Shown here one piece after another: positions 23,617-33,119 of a stretch of 64,000 bases of DNA. The notes below the pieces were generated by a model, which had not been told where the DNA came from, made no database searches, and saw only the letters and a program-made list of their open reading frames with translations. This DNA is from Allolobophora icterica (lineage: Eukaryota; Annelida; Clitellata; Crassiclitellata; Lumbricidae). The stretch's first letter is position 1; each line of letters opens with the position of its first letter. The position numbers and the translations under genes were made by a program. The stretch lies in assembly GCA_963556255.1 (NCBI GenBank), contig OY744616.1:14727272-14791271 (forward strand), read 5' to 3'.

Positions 23617-23620
23617 CTAT

Positions 23621-26032
23621 TTAATGATGCTTTCGATCCGAAAGGGCACACATTAACTGGTCTGCTTTTTCGTGATCACTCCACCGGTTGCACCGTGCAC
23701 AAACTTCGAACTTTGCTAGAAAGGCTGCGATCGCTGACTTGCCGTCGTACTTCTCTAGCTTGATTCGTATACCGCGATCCGATCGGTCTTCGCCTCTTGT
23801 CCGTGTAACAAGTGATCTTCCGACACTCTTCTTGGGATTTCCTCTCCGGTTGTCCTCATCGTTACTCCGGGAATCGTTTTCCTCGTCTGTCCTCACCACT
23901 GACCGGTGCCGACTCTGTCCCCTCAGAGTACCCAACGTCTTCCCTGGACGCCACTTAGAATACATCGTAGTCATCTCTCGGTCGCCTGACGTTGCACTGT
24001 CTTCATCAGAGATGTACTCAGCCTGTCTCTGACCTTTTCTACGAGGCTCACCACCTGCGTAGTCTTTGGACTCCGATCGTTTATATTTATTGCGAGAACT
24101 CTGAGAGTTTCCGTTGACGAACGTAACTCTTCTGTCTTCTTCGCGAATATCTCTTTTTCCTGACTCTGGCGGTCTGTCAGATTCGTCGTACCTAAGACAA
24201 TTACGACTTCTCGAATCTGGTTTGTGCCCTTTAGAGTACCGCTCGTGGGTCTCATCCCAGGCCAAATGATCTCTGTCTCTTCCCATGTTCGATTCTCTCT
24301 CGGTTTCTCTATCAAGTGCCTGTTTTAAACCGCGTCTCTCGTACTCTGGTAGACGTTCCTTACCATACGTCTCCCTTTCAGTTTTCTCATAACTCTCGTG
24401 TCTTCCTCGTTGGCGGAGGTTTTTCCTGTCAAAGACTCCGGTTCTCATGGCCTCTTCTGGACCAACACTATCGGTGTCTGAATCCGAAGAACTCACTGAC
24501 GAACGTAATTTCGCCTCAACTCTTCCTCTTGTCAACAGACGTTGTCGACTCGATTGCCTTGCCGTTTTTCCGTGTGACTCTCTCCCGCTGTCCTCGGGAA
24601 GATAGCGGCTACGTAACTTTTCCGAAGTTTCCGAAAGCGAAACTTCCTCGCGTGTCTCTGTGTTACCTCGGCTCCGTGCCGGCTCTTCGATCTGCAGCTT
24701 CCCTCGGCGATCCATCTGGTAACCTGGGCCCGTAGGTTTCCCCGATGTCTCGCGTCGGTAAGACTTCGCATGCTGAGCAGCAGGAACAGACAGTTCTTCG
24801 AGTTTCGAACTCATCATTGCCACACTCTGTCGCAGGTAAGACATCTCCGCTTGCCAATCTACCTCATCTGTCACAGGTCTTGGGCGACCTTCTTCCATGT
24901 TGGTAAACGGTACTCGATTGCCTTCGTTTCGCTGATGCGCCACGATGTCACCACTCGTTTTCTGCACTACGGCGTCACCCCGCGGTTTCAGGCCTGTCTC
25001 AATGTCTCTTGGCCTATCACAAGCCTGTCTCAACTGTACAGGTTGCCTGCCCCGTACAATACTAGGTACTTGAACCTGCACAAGGTTCCCCGATCTATTG
25101 TCGACGAGTGGTTTGGACCTGTCAAACCTACTCTCACCAACGGTCTCTCGCCAGTGTGTGAATGTCTCGTTATTCACATCGTTCTGTACTACCTCAGTAG
25201 TCTTTGGAACGGTTATCAACCATCCGTTATCCTCATGGAAACCTCTTTCACGCCCACTGCGGGTTCCAGCTTCCGTTTCAAATGCACTGGTTTCGTCAGG
25301 TGCACCCGTTTCATCAAGCAACCTTCGTTTGCTTTTCCGTTTACGTAACTTTGGACGCGCGCCTCCGTGCTCACTATGGGGCACTTCATCCGACTCGTCC
25401 TCGGTATCTTCCTGACCTTGCCTGGTTCTGTGACAAGAAAACGTTAGAACCCCACTTCTGGTACCAGTTTGTGACGTTCGTCGCTCGAGATCAACTAACC
25501 CTTCATCAGACGTGGTACCAATTTGTGTCGGTCTTACCCGAGACGCTGCTTCGTCGTCGGGCTGGGTTCGGCTCCAGCCAACCGACCTTCTGGAGTCGCC
25601 CGGGTCACTATCTTGTCTACTTCTGCTGTAGACGAGCGGTTCCCTGTCTCCGCTCTCAGTGCCCATTTCTCCAAGAGGAGGTCCCGAGGGTATCGCTTGT
25701 TTGCGAACAGTGTCGCTGTCAAGCTCCATCTCACTTTCGGACTCTGCCGCTGCCGCGGTCGCCGGGTGGGCAACGTCCTCGTCCTCAGGATGGCCGTCCT
25801 TTAGAACAGGGTTCGCTCTCTTGCCGGCAGGAGTCCTCAGCTTCCTGTGAGATCTCTTAGTCAAAGACTTCCTCTTTTTCTCCACCTTAACCGAACCCTC
25901 GCGTACCATTCTGCATCTCATGACTCTCGAGTTATCGTCAATAGGGGAAAACTCTGAACGTTCTCCTGTCCGAGAGGACAAGGTGTACATCTGACGAGTC
26001 GTCACGTCGTGCCGTCTCAAACACGCGAACAT
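23621..26032 (-). CDS. gag: ORF1: LTR-initiated gag N-terminal region (803 codons)
   Basis: This frame starts with Met at 26,032 inside the 5' LTR. It uses the last 563 bp of the LTR for residues 1-187, crosses the primer binding site without a stop, and continues to 23,621. Residues up to about 755 are rich in Arg, Glu, Ser and Asp and look disordered. The last ~45 residues (KLEKYDGKSAIAAFLAKFE, DHEKADQLMCAL) match the beginning of the Retrotrans_gag capsid fold. The rest of that fold lies in the next frame (ORF2). The frame ends at TAA (23,623-23,621), followed one base later by TAG in the ORF2 frame, so a simple ribosomal shift at this point cannot join them. Start at Met15 (25,990) is an alternative. 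Confidence 0.8.
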   Translation of the reverse strand: MFACLRRHDVTTRQMYTLSSRTGERSEFSPIDDNSRVMRCRMVREGSVKVEKKRKSLTKRSHRKLRTPAGKRANPVLKDGHPEDEDVAHPATAAAAESESEMELDSDTVRKQAIPSGPPLGEMGTESGDREPLVYSRSRQDSDPGDSRRSVGWSRTQPDDEAASRVRPTQIGTTSDEGLVDLERRTSQTGTRSGVLTFSCHRTRQGQEDTEDESDEVPHSEHGGARPKLRKRKSKRRLLDETGAPDETSAFETEAGTRSGRERGFHEDNGWLITVPKTTEVVQNDVNNETFTHWRETVGESRFDRSKPLVDNRSGNLVQVQVPSIVRGRQPVQLRQACDRPRDIETGLKPRGDAVVQKTSGDIVAHQRNEGNRVPFTNMEEGRPRPVTDEVDWQAEMSYLRQSVAMMSSKLEELSVPAAQHAKSYRRETSGKPTGPGYQMDRRGKLQIEEPARSRGNTETREEVSLSETSEKLRSRYLPEDSGRESHGKTARQSSRQRLLTRGRVEAKLRSSVSSSDSDTDSVGPEEAMRTGVFDRKNLRQRGRHESYEKTERETYGKERLPEYERRGLKQALDRETERESNMGRDRDHLAWDETHERYSKGHKPDSRSRNCLRYDESDRPPESGKRDIREEDRRVTFVNGNSQSSRNKYKRSESKDYAGGEPRRKGQRQAEYISDEDSATSGDREMTTMYSKWRPGKTLGTLRGQSRHRSVVRTDEENDSRSNDEDNRRGNPKKSVGRSLVTRTRGEDRSDRGIRIKLEKYDGKSAIAAFLAKFEVCARCNRWSDHEKADQLMCALSDRKHH
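25447..25466 (-). promoter_or_regulatory. primer binding site, tRNA-Leu type
   Basis: The plus strand reads GAACCCCACTTCTGGTACCA, which equals the 3' end of a metazoan tRNA-Leu(UAA) including CCA, as I recall it, with one difference. On the minus strand it starts TGGTACCAG three bases after the LTR end. It lies inside the ORF1 reading frame. Confidence 0.85.
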
Positions 26033-27684
26033 CTTGCGATAATATATGCACGTGTAATATTAACGCGGTGTACTGGTCTCACGACACTCTCTTCTGATAG
26101 GACAGGTTCTAGGTCTAAAACCTCCCTAACCGCACGCAGAACTGGGTTCCGACCGGCGCACGAGGTGGGCCCTACTTCGCACTTCGGTCAGTTCTCGGAA
26201 CTACGTGTTTCGATCACCAAGTTATTTGCTCTGAATAACGACTGGTTTGAATACAAGATTTTCCTGACTCTATCGTTTTCCTGGTCTTACCGCACTGTAA
26301 TCAGTTGTCGGGCGGTCTTTTCCCGTACTGCGGTCTTTCGGTAACAGTGGTCTTTCCCAGTAACTATTTTTAGTTACCGGGCGATGGAGCCCCTCCAACG
26401 CTCCACCGGCGTGTCAGCCATCCAAGTGTCACAATCCAAATGTAACGCCGACCCCGTAAGGTTACCAGAATGTCCTGAATTTTGTTCCCAAGAATTTCCG
26501 AATTTTGGTTCCCTAACGAGGGTCACGCTTACTCCCACAGGTAACCGGACAAGCTCCGATCGCGGAGTTCTTCAAACCCCAAGAGGGAATTTCCTGCCTG
26601 TCGCCAAATTTACCCTTATTATCGTTTTTGTACTAAATTGGTTTTTTCAGGTATCCCGACGGTCACTTCACCGAGTGCCGAAGTCGCGTAAAACTCTCCC
26701 AGCCGAGGACGCCGAAGTCGCGTAAAATTCTCCCGGCCGAGTACGCCGAAAGTGCGTAGAACTTCCCTTGTGTCGAGTACGCCGAAATCGCGTAAAACTC
26801 TTCTCAGTGGATAAAACCAAACACTGTCGGATCTTGGAGTTCTTCAAACTCCAAGAGGGATTTCCTTGCCCGACGCCAAATTTACTCTTGGTTTCAAGGA
26901 TTTCAGAATTCCAGAAAATGGCTACCTTAAGAAGGTCACCTCTACTCTCATGGGTTACCGGACAAGCTCCGATCGCGGAGTTCTTCAAAACCCAAGAGGG
27001 ACTTTCCTGCCCGTCGCCAAATTCACCCTGGTTTTCGATCTCACACTGAATTGGTTTTCCTGTGTATCAACGGTATCCTTCCCCGAGTATTACTCAGCCG
27101 TAGATTTCCCACGATCGGGATCTAGCCCGCTTCGCGATCAACTGAGGGATCGGCGCTGTCGGCCCGTCTCCCAACAGTGAACTTCTTTAGCTGTACTCGG
27201 GATCGCCTGATTATATTATTCGGACGCCCCTTTCGTCCGTAAATATATTTGTACTAACCGGAAACTCGAACTCTGACTCTGTCGTAACCAAATTCACTCG
27301 CCTACCACACTGAGTGCAGTATATTTAAATCGGTAACTGAATCGCTAACCAACAACGCTGTTTGACAGTATTGCTATGTATGAAGAGTCGAACCAACTCT
27401 TCACGTATAAAGCAGCACACCGTGAGGCAGGCTCTATGCATCCCAAATGAGCGCGTCTGCTCGCTATGCGCTGGCTTTACACCGTCGATCGGGCTTCCCT
27501 AGCACGGTCGTTGCTGGACAGTCGCCTATTGAAATTAAATAAAAATTAAATGATCGATGCTGGGTCTTCGCATGAAAAATTAAGAGAAACGATGCTGTTC
27601 CCTTCGCATGTAAACTGAAAGAAAACGATGCTATTCGCATAAAATAAATCTTCCCACATACGCACGGTAACCTTGACCGCCACA
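25470..27684 (-). repeat. 5' LTR of the Ty3/gypsy element
   Basis: On the minus strand it starts TGTGGCGGTCAAGG and ends GAACGTCACA. It is unusually long for Ty3/gypsy. In its upstream half it holds four ~36-bp repeats around GTACGCCGAAATCGCG (26,670-26,805) and three imperfect ~75-bp repeats around CGGAGTTCTTCAAACCCC (26,546; 26,830; 26,950), probably U3 enhancer-type repeats. The first long frame of the element begins inside it at 26,032. Confidence 0.95.
26038..26050 (-). promoter_or_regulatory. TATA-like box next to ORF1 start, with E-box
   Basis: On the minus strand GCATATATTATCGC lies 8-15 bp upstream of the first ATG of ORF1 (26,032), with a CACGTG just before it. If this is the used TATA box, transcription would begin after the first ATG and Met15 (25,990) would be the first usable start. 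Alternative AT-rich candidates (AATAATATAATC near 27,215) lie far upstream. Confidence 0.3.
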
Positions 27685-27935
27685 CATCCACCCATCTATC
27701 CATCCGCCTATCCATCCATCCACCCACTCACCCATCAATCCATCCATCTATCCACCCACCCACCCATCCATTAACCCATCCAACCATCCATCCGTCCATC
27801 CAATCATCTATCCATCCGCCTATCCATCCATCCGCCCAACAACCCATCCATCCATCCATCCACCCATCCGTCCACCCACCCACCCACCCATCCATCCATC
27901 GATCCATCGATCCATCGATCCATCCTTGTGATGGG
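27685..27935. repeat. (CATC)n microsatellite, right flank of LTR element
   Basis: CATCCATC units with CCACCCAC, CCGCC and GATCCATC variants, adjoining the right LTR border. Confidence 0.95.
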
Positions 27936-28029
27936 ATCACATAAACCTTGGCTGTTTCTTACGAGATTCTTCTACCCGTTGGTCACGTACATCTGACGCC
28001 AATGAATCTGACGTACGACATCTGACCGA

Positions 28030-28302
28030 AGGTCATCTTTTCAATCTGACTCACTCCCTCCCTCCATCTCTTTCTCCCTCTCTCCCTACGAACCTTCGCC
28101 CTTCTTCTTTCCCTTCCTCTCCATTACCTTCTGACTTCTTATCTCTCTCCCACAATATGATCATCCGACTTCTTCTCCTTTTTCCTCTCAATGAACTTCT
28201 GACTTCTTCTCTCCCTCCCTCCCTCCTCATATAAACCTGCCTCTGCCTCTCTCTCCCTCCGTCCATAACTCGCTGGTCCTTTCTTCTCTCTCTGTCTCTG
28301 TC

Positions 28303-28349
<47 letters not shown>

Positions 28350-28390
28350 TTTTCCATAGCCCTCTACGTTCCTTCGTCTTTCCCTCTCCG
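28030..28390. repeat. pyrimidine-rich tract with (CTGT)n
   Basis: About 360 bp of C/T-rich sequence with a pure (CTGT)n core at about 28,304-28,341. The minus-strand frames (Arg/Glu/Thr/Asp runs) are compositional artefacts. Confidence 0.85.
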
Positions 28391-28720
28391 TGACCTCCAA
28401 TTCTCTTGGGATCACTCGCCGTAATTCCTTTGCTTCGCAGTCCTGCACCAACGGGAGCGATACGAGTCTCCACAAAAACCAGCAGGAGAGACGCAGTCGC
28501 CCTGTCTGCCCCTCTCAGCCCTCTGTCGACTGCCAGATGGATTCGAAAGCTTTTGAGCACGACGTGTGGTCGAAGAATGCATAATTGGACTCTCCCCAGC
28601 TAGACACGCTCACTGACCAGTATAGTTGGCCCGCATTGTGTCATTGGTGGCAACTGTGAGCCAGCAATGGGCCAAACGAACGTGGCTGTCAGGGAAGGGG
28701 TATTCTTGATGTGGCTGCTT
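28391..28720. other. unannotated sequence
   Basis: No recognised gene or repeat. Confidence 0.4.
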
Positions 28721-28724
28721 CGTA

Positions 28725-29524
28725 ATCGTAATCGTAATCGTAATCTCGAGACTTCTACAGCGCCCAAAAAAGCTACGTCGCGGGAACCAGCTTATTCACA
28801 GGCGCTCAGTCAAATCAAAATCGATAGGCAGGGGTGTGTCGAATCGGTTCCAGGTCAAGATCCAAAGGAGTCAGTCAGGTAGGCAGTAAGACGGCTATGG
28901 TGGGTGGTGTTTAGGGTTTACACGGCGAGGGAGGTAGGGAGAGGAGGAATCGGGATAGGATTTGTGAAAGAGCAGTGTTTTCAGTTTTTTGTGAAAGACC
29001 TGTGGAGAAATAGCAAGTGGTGGGATTTTGGTGAGTTCGTAGGATGGATCTGAAATTTCTCGCAGTACTGGTGGGAGTTTGTTCCAGAGGGGTGGAACAG
29101 CTATGGCTATGGAGCGATTTGCAAATTTTAGTGATGAGGTGATGGAAGGGCGGAGCAGTGTTAGGGCAGAAGAGGAGCGGGTTGAGCGGAGTGGTTGGAC
29201 CGTGAACAACTGTCGGAGATAGGAAGGCTGGGAGGATTGGAGTGTATTGTAGGTGAGTGATATGACTTTATATTCTATTCTTTCGGGTATTTTGAACCAG
29301 TGGAGAGATTTGAGGACAGGGGTGATGTGGTGGTGCTTGGGGGTTTTGGTCACAGCACGGGCAAGTGCATTTTGAATGGCTTGAAGGCGGTTTATTTGAG
29401 TGATGTCGATGTTTAAGAAGAGTGCATTGCAGTAATCTAATTTTGCGTGGACTATAGAAGTGGCTATTGTGGATGCAGTTTTGAAGTCTAGCATTGGGCA
29501 TTGGTTCAAAGCTTTAGAATTCAC
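28725..29524 (-). mobile_element. L2-like LINE, 3' portion with RT C-terminus and (GATTAC)n tail
   Basis: The minus-strand frame 29,524-28,895 encodes HAKLDYCNALFLNI, INRLQAIQNALARAV, HHITPVLKSLHWFKIPERI, YKVISLTYNTLQ and VPPLWNKLPPVLREI. This is a near-textbook L2/CR1-type reverse transcriptase C-terminus. The catalytic FADD-type motif is absent, so the copy is 5'-truncated. The 3' end after the stop contains GTGAATAAGCTGGTTCC and ends with four TAATCG units (28,726-28,745 on the plus strand). It is the reference copy for the truncated fragments at 4.6, 14.7, 54.8, 61.3 and 61.7 kb. Confidence 0.9.
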
Positions 29525-29592
29525 GGTCCTCTTGTGTGCTCTTTAAGTCGCTTCTTTGATGTTTTTCCCGTCTTAGCTTCAACGACGCATGT
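29493..29592. repeat. 100-bp direct repeat, left copy
   Basis: Begins ATTGGGCATTGGTTC and ends CAACGACGCATGT. Matches 29,796-29,895 at 98 of 100 positions. The left copy overlaps the 5' edge of the LINE frame. Confidence 0.95.
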
Positions 29593-29795
29593 AGGGGGGG
29601 GGGATAGAGTAATTGTAACACTCATGGCCAGGAGAGCATTAGAACGCGGTTTGATACCCGTAACCCCCCCCCCAGAGCGTGCGCCTTGCATGGCTGCCAA
29701 AATGTGTGTTTAATTGATCTTAGTTGTACTACTGTCTTATTTCAATGTAATCTTACTGCGTCTGTCAGTTTGAAATAATAAATAAATTAAAGATT
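29593..29795 (+). mobile_element. tRNA-derived SINE between 100-bp direct repeats
   Basis: Contains ATAGAGTAATTGTAACACTC (A-box-like) and GGTTTGATACCCG (decayed B-box), then GCCTTGCATGGCTGCCAAAA and a tail TTTGAAATAATAAATAAATT. A better preserved copy is at 32,744-32,950. Confidence 0.75.
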
Positions 29796-29895
29796 ATTGG
29801 GCATTGGTTCAAAGCTTTAGAATTCACGGTCCTCTTCTGTGCTCTTTAAGTCGCTTCTTTGATGTTTTTCGCGTCTTAGCTTCAACGACGCATGT
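29796..29895. repeat. 100-bp direct repeat, right copy
   Basis: Second copy of 29,493-29,592; differences are G/C in CTCTT(G/C)TGTG and C/G in TTTTTC(C/G)CGTC. The sequence that follows (CAATTATTGG to CTATGCCTATG, ending about 29,946) resembles the right end of the MITE at 13,361-13,490. Confidence 0.95.
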
Positions 29896-30299
29896 CAATT
29901 ATTGGTGGCACGTGCCCAGGCTCCCCCCCCCGAATCTATGCCTATGATCACAGCTGTGAAAAATTACAATTGTGACATGAATTACTAAATTATGAGGGAG
30001 GGGTAAAAATTACGATCGTTAGGCTGTTCCCATTTGTGAATGCAAAGTTTGCAGATAAAATTCAGTTTGTATTTGAGATTCGATTCAATTCGAATTGCAC
30101 GCTAGGCCTACAAATTGACTAAAATACACTACCACGAAAAAACATGTTTTACAGCTCCAGTGCAACTCAGTCCATCCACTGTATTCCATCCTACATTGCG
30201 CTACGAGATTTAGTACCACAAACTATCGAAAAGAAATCCACGACTTATCTCACGTGACCTCCGAAATGTCATGTCATTTATATTCGACCTCTGGCGAGG

Positions 30300-30485
30300 T
30301 CATGCACTGCAAGTCATGATCCGATGGTAATCGATGGCAAGGCGTTCGACCGGTTGGCGTCCACAGCAACGTGTCCAGCATTCTAACGATTTAGCGCTGG
30401 CAACCGCAGTCTTCTGGTTAACATGCTCAACTACCAATTGCCGACGGTCTCGGGTTGAATCCCCGAATCTCCGCAATTCATAACG
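30300..30485 (+). mobile_element. tRNA-like SINE or tRNA-related repeat
   Basis: GGTTAACATGCTCAACTACC (A-box-like) is followed about 35 bp later by CTCGGGTTGAATCCCCGAAT (a clear B-box with T-arm stem). No complete tRNA cloverleaf could be folded by eye, so a SINE head is more likely than a tRNA gene. Confidence 0.5.
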
Positions 30486-30502
30486 GATGAAAATTCTGTT
30501 TA

Positions 30503-30902
<400 letters not shown>

Positions 30903-30987
30903 TCTGTATCGTTCCTGTGATATCTTCTATAGGTGTTAGAACGGATCAACTTGCTGCTGTTTTATGCCTAAACCAATAAGCGTCAAT

Positions 30988-31194
<207 letters not shown>

Positions 31195-31595
31195 GCACCT
31201 TCACATCACAGAAGGAGAGAGACAGAGGCAAAGAGAGACTCGGAGACGAGGACGGCGTGCTCCAAGCTTAGGCCCTAAATAGTTTCTTACAGCCTGAGGG
31301 ATTTTCGTACCTCGGGCGTTAAAAAAAATAATAATAATCTTTTCCTTATTAATTGAAACTGAGTCTACTGAGACACGCAGTAAGATAACATTGAAACAAG
31401 ACAGTAGTACAATCAAGATCTTAATTAAGCACACGTTTTGGCAGCCATGTAATAATTATGTATATAGGTTAGGCCTATATTATATTATGCCTATACATGT
31501 ATATTATATATAAGCCTATATTATATATACACTACACTTTTATATACAATTTTATTTGTTGTTACTTAATTTTATTACATTTAATTCATTTAAAA
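31195..31595. other. unannotated AT-rich sequence
   Basis: No gene recognised. A cluster of TATATTATATA and AGGCCTATA motifs lies at about 31,460-31,530. Confidence 0.4.
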
Positions 31596-31609
31596 TGGAT
31601 ATTGTAATT

Positions 31610-31698
31610 CAATGGGTGCCACACCATTTAAGGTGTGCTAGCCCAAGATTTAAATCTCTGAAATAAAAATCTCTGATACCATAGGTAACAAAATAAGC

Positions 31699-31731
<33 letters not shown>

Positions 31732-31735
31732 GTAA
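31610..31735 (+). repeat. inverted repeat arm, left, ending in (TA)n
   Basis: AATGGGTGCCACACCATTTA, then GCTAGCCCAAGATTTAAATC and CTCTGATACCATAGGTAACA, followed by (TA)n. Found inverted at 32,985-33,110 with a short indel. Confidence 0.9.
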
Positions 31736-32021
31736 AAGAAAGTAATTAGTTTAATAATTAAATCATTCCGTCTCATAATTGGCGTCCTGTTCCATATGGC
31801 ACCACGGGAGCACCTTTGCTACGGTACTGTAAATTTGTATGATTTGCGTATTATAGACCTAGGGCCTACTAGCTAAACCCCTTGAAAAATTACGGTAGGC
31901 CCTATATAAATTTAGCTTAGGAACTTTAATGTGCTTGAGAGTGAAAATGTAAAAAATACGTAAACTAAATTGCTATCATTGCAATAATTGTTTGATAATA
32001 TTTTTGGTAAACGTTCGATGC

Positions 32022-32297
32022 TTATCGTTGGTGTTTACGTTTATATTCGTTTATTACGTAGAACAACAGGCAAAACGCTGTAGGTGTACATGAAAAATAG
32101 AACTGAGGAAGTAATAGCTTAGTATTCATGAGTTGGCGAATAACATACGAGAAATAGTTTCGTGAGTCTTTATCAAGGAGGTTAAAGTTATGAGGTCTGT
32201 CTCTAAGAAAATAGGGAGTTAAATGATGGTTAGGGAAAAGGCATCTTAGTGAATGGTTTTCATTACACAGGACAGCTTTAAATAATACAGTTAGCAA
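32022..32297 (-). pseudogene. LINE ORF2 C-terminal fragment
   Basis: The 91-codon frame contains CNENHSLRCLFPNHH, FLRDRPHNFNLLDKDSRNYF and SYVIRQL. These align with NPTHVLHQLLPP...LGPRAHNR...FVIRML of the LINE at 5164-5502, placing it at the extreme end of a CR1/jockey-type ORF2. No other domain is present. Confidence 0.5.
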
Positions 32298-32314
32298 CAG
32301 TACTGTCCTAGTTC

Positions 32315-32499
32315 ATATGTGTTCTTGGCAAAGACGTTGAGTAATTGATGATTTGTTGCTCGGGTCAATGCAACATACAACTGACCATGTGCAAGGACTG
32401 GCTCTTTAAGATAAACACCCACTGGTCGAATGATTGTCCTTGTGCTTCATTAAATGCCAAAATGATGGGAAACTGACTTCGTCGCATGGTAAATGGCAG
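32315..32499 (-). pseudogene. decayed Helitron (Pif1-like) helicase C-terminus
   Basis: On the minus strand one frame reads LPFTMRRSQFPIILAF, then EAQGQSFDQWVFIL. After a one-base shift the next frame gives EPVLAHGQLYVALTRATNH. These match Pif1/Helitron helicase motifs V and VI (FPxxLAFAxTINKAQGQSF and HGQLYVALSR). The TINK segment is lost and the frame is shifted, so it is a relic. With the inverted arms and (TA)n tracts around it, a Helitron or Helentron remnant is likely. Confidence 0.75.
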
Positions 32500-32705
32500 G
32501 CCGGAGTCACTGGGTTCTAAGTTCAGTCGTGTCGAATGAAAACTCTTTCTCCTTTCTTACTTCCAGTGATTATTATTGTAAACGTACAGGTGCAGGCTTC
32601 AGTGGCTGGCTAGGCTCAGTGAGGGAGGAATGGAGGGAGGCCTCCCAAGTTACACGACCGACAGACAGACGGAAAACGAAATTACATTGTTAGATAATAT
32701 TATAT

Positions 32706-32738
<33 letters not shown>

Positions 32739-32743
32739 CAATT

Positions 32744-32950
32744 ACATTGGGGAGGGGGGATAGAGTAGTGGTAACACTCATGGCCAGGAGAGCATATTAA
32801 GGTACGCGGATCGACTCCCGTAACCCCCCCCCCCTCTAGGGCGGCGCCTTGCATGGCTGCCAAACCGTGTGTTAATTAAGACCTTGATTGTACTTTCATG
32901 TTTCAATGTAATCTTACTGCGTCTGTCGGTTTGAAATAATACAGAATATA
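32744..32950 (+). mobile_element. tRNA-derived SINE (same family as 29,593)
   Basis: ATAGAGTAGTGGTAACACTC fits a Pol III A-box region and CGCGGATCGACTCCCG the B-box. The shared body reads GCCTTGCATGGCTGCCAAAC and CAATGTAATCTTACTGCGTC, ending TTTGAAATAATA. It is inserted next to a (TA)n tract within the Helitron-like region. Confidence 0.75.
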
Positions 32951-32984
32951 ATTATTAATTATTATACATATATAAATTATATAT

Positions 32985-33110
32985 ATATATACATATATAT
33001 ATAGTTTATTTTGTTACCTATGGTATCAGAGATTTTTATTTCAGAGATTTAAATCTCGGGCTAGCACGGTCCCAACACGGGGACCTTAAATGGCGTGACA
33101 CCCATTCAAA
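32985..33110 (-). repeat. inverted repeat arm, right
   Basis: Mirror copy of 31,610-31,735. It has an extra GTCCCAACACGGGGAC hairpin-like segment (33,069-33,084) that is lost from the left arm. The arms face each other over about 1.25 kb. Confidence 0.9.
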
Positions 33111-33119
33111 CGGGCAAGC

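Larger units (their letters stand above)
15772..27684 (-). mobile_element. complete Ty3/gypsy LTR retrotransposon, 11.9 kb
   Basis: Two direct copies of 2,215 bp (15,772-17,986 and 25,470-27,684) bracket gag and pol frames on the minus strand. The ends are TG...CA and both flanks carry CATC (15,768-15,771; 27,685-27,688), a 4-bp duplication inside a CATC repeat. A primer binding site complementary to a tRNA-Leu 3' end adjoins the 5' LTR, and a polypurine tract (17,987-17,997) adjoins the 3' LTR. Domain order is gag, zinc knuckle, protease, RT, RNase H, integrase, which defines Ty3/gypsy. No envelope frame is present. All frames I compared between the two LTRs are identical, so the insertion is recent. 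Pol is one uninterrupted frame, but gag is broken near 23.62 kb. Confidence 0.96.

Noticed and set aside
23556..23645. Programmed +1 frameshift joining ORF1 and ORF2
   Set aside because: Both frames are closed by TAA and TAG within seven bases, so a single shift at the end of ORF1 meets a stop at once. Splicing or an inserted segment fits better.
25204..25860. 218-codon plus-strand frame opposite ORF1
   Set aside because: Antisense shadow of the retrotransposon frame; no domain and duplicated with the LTR.
30417..30475. A tRNA gene
   Set aside because: A clear B-box and an A-box-like motif exist, but I could not pair an acceptor stem or place an anticodon arm; a SINE head is more likely.
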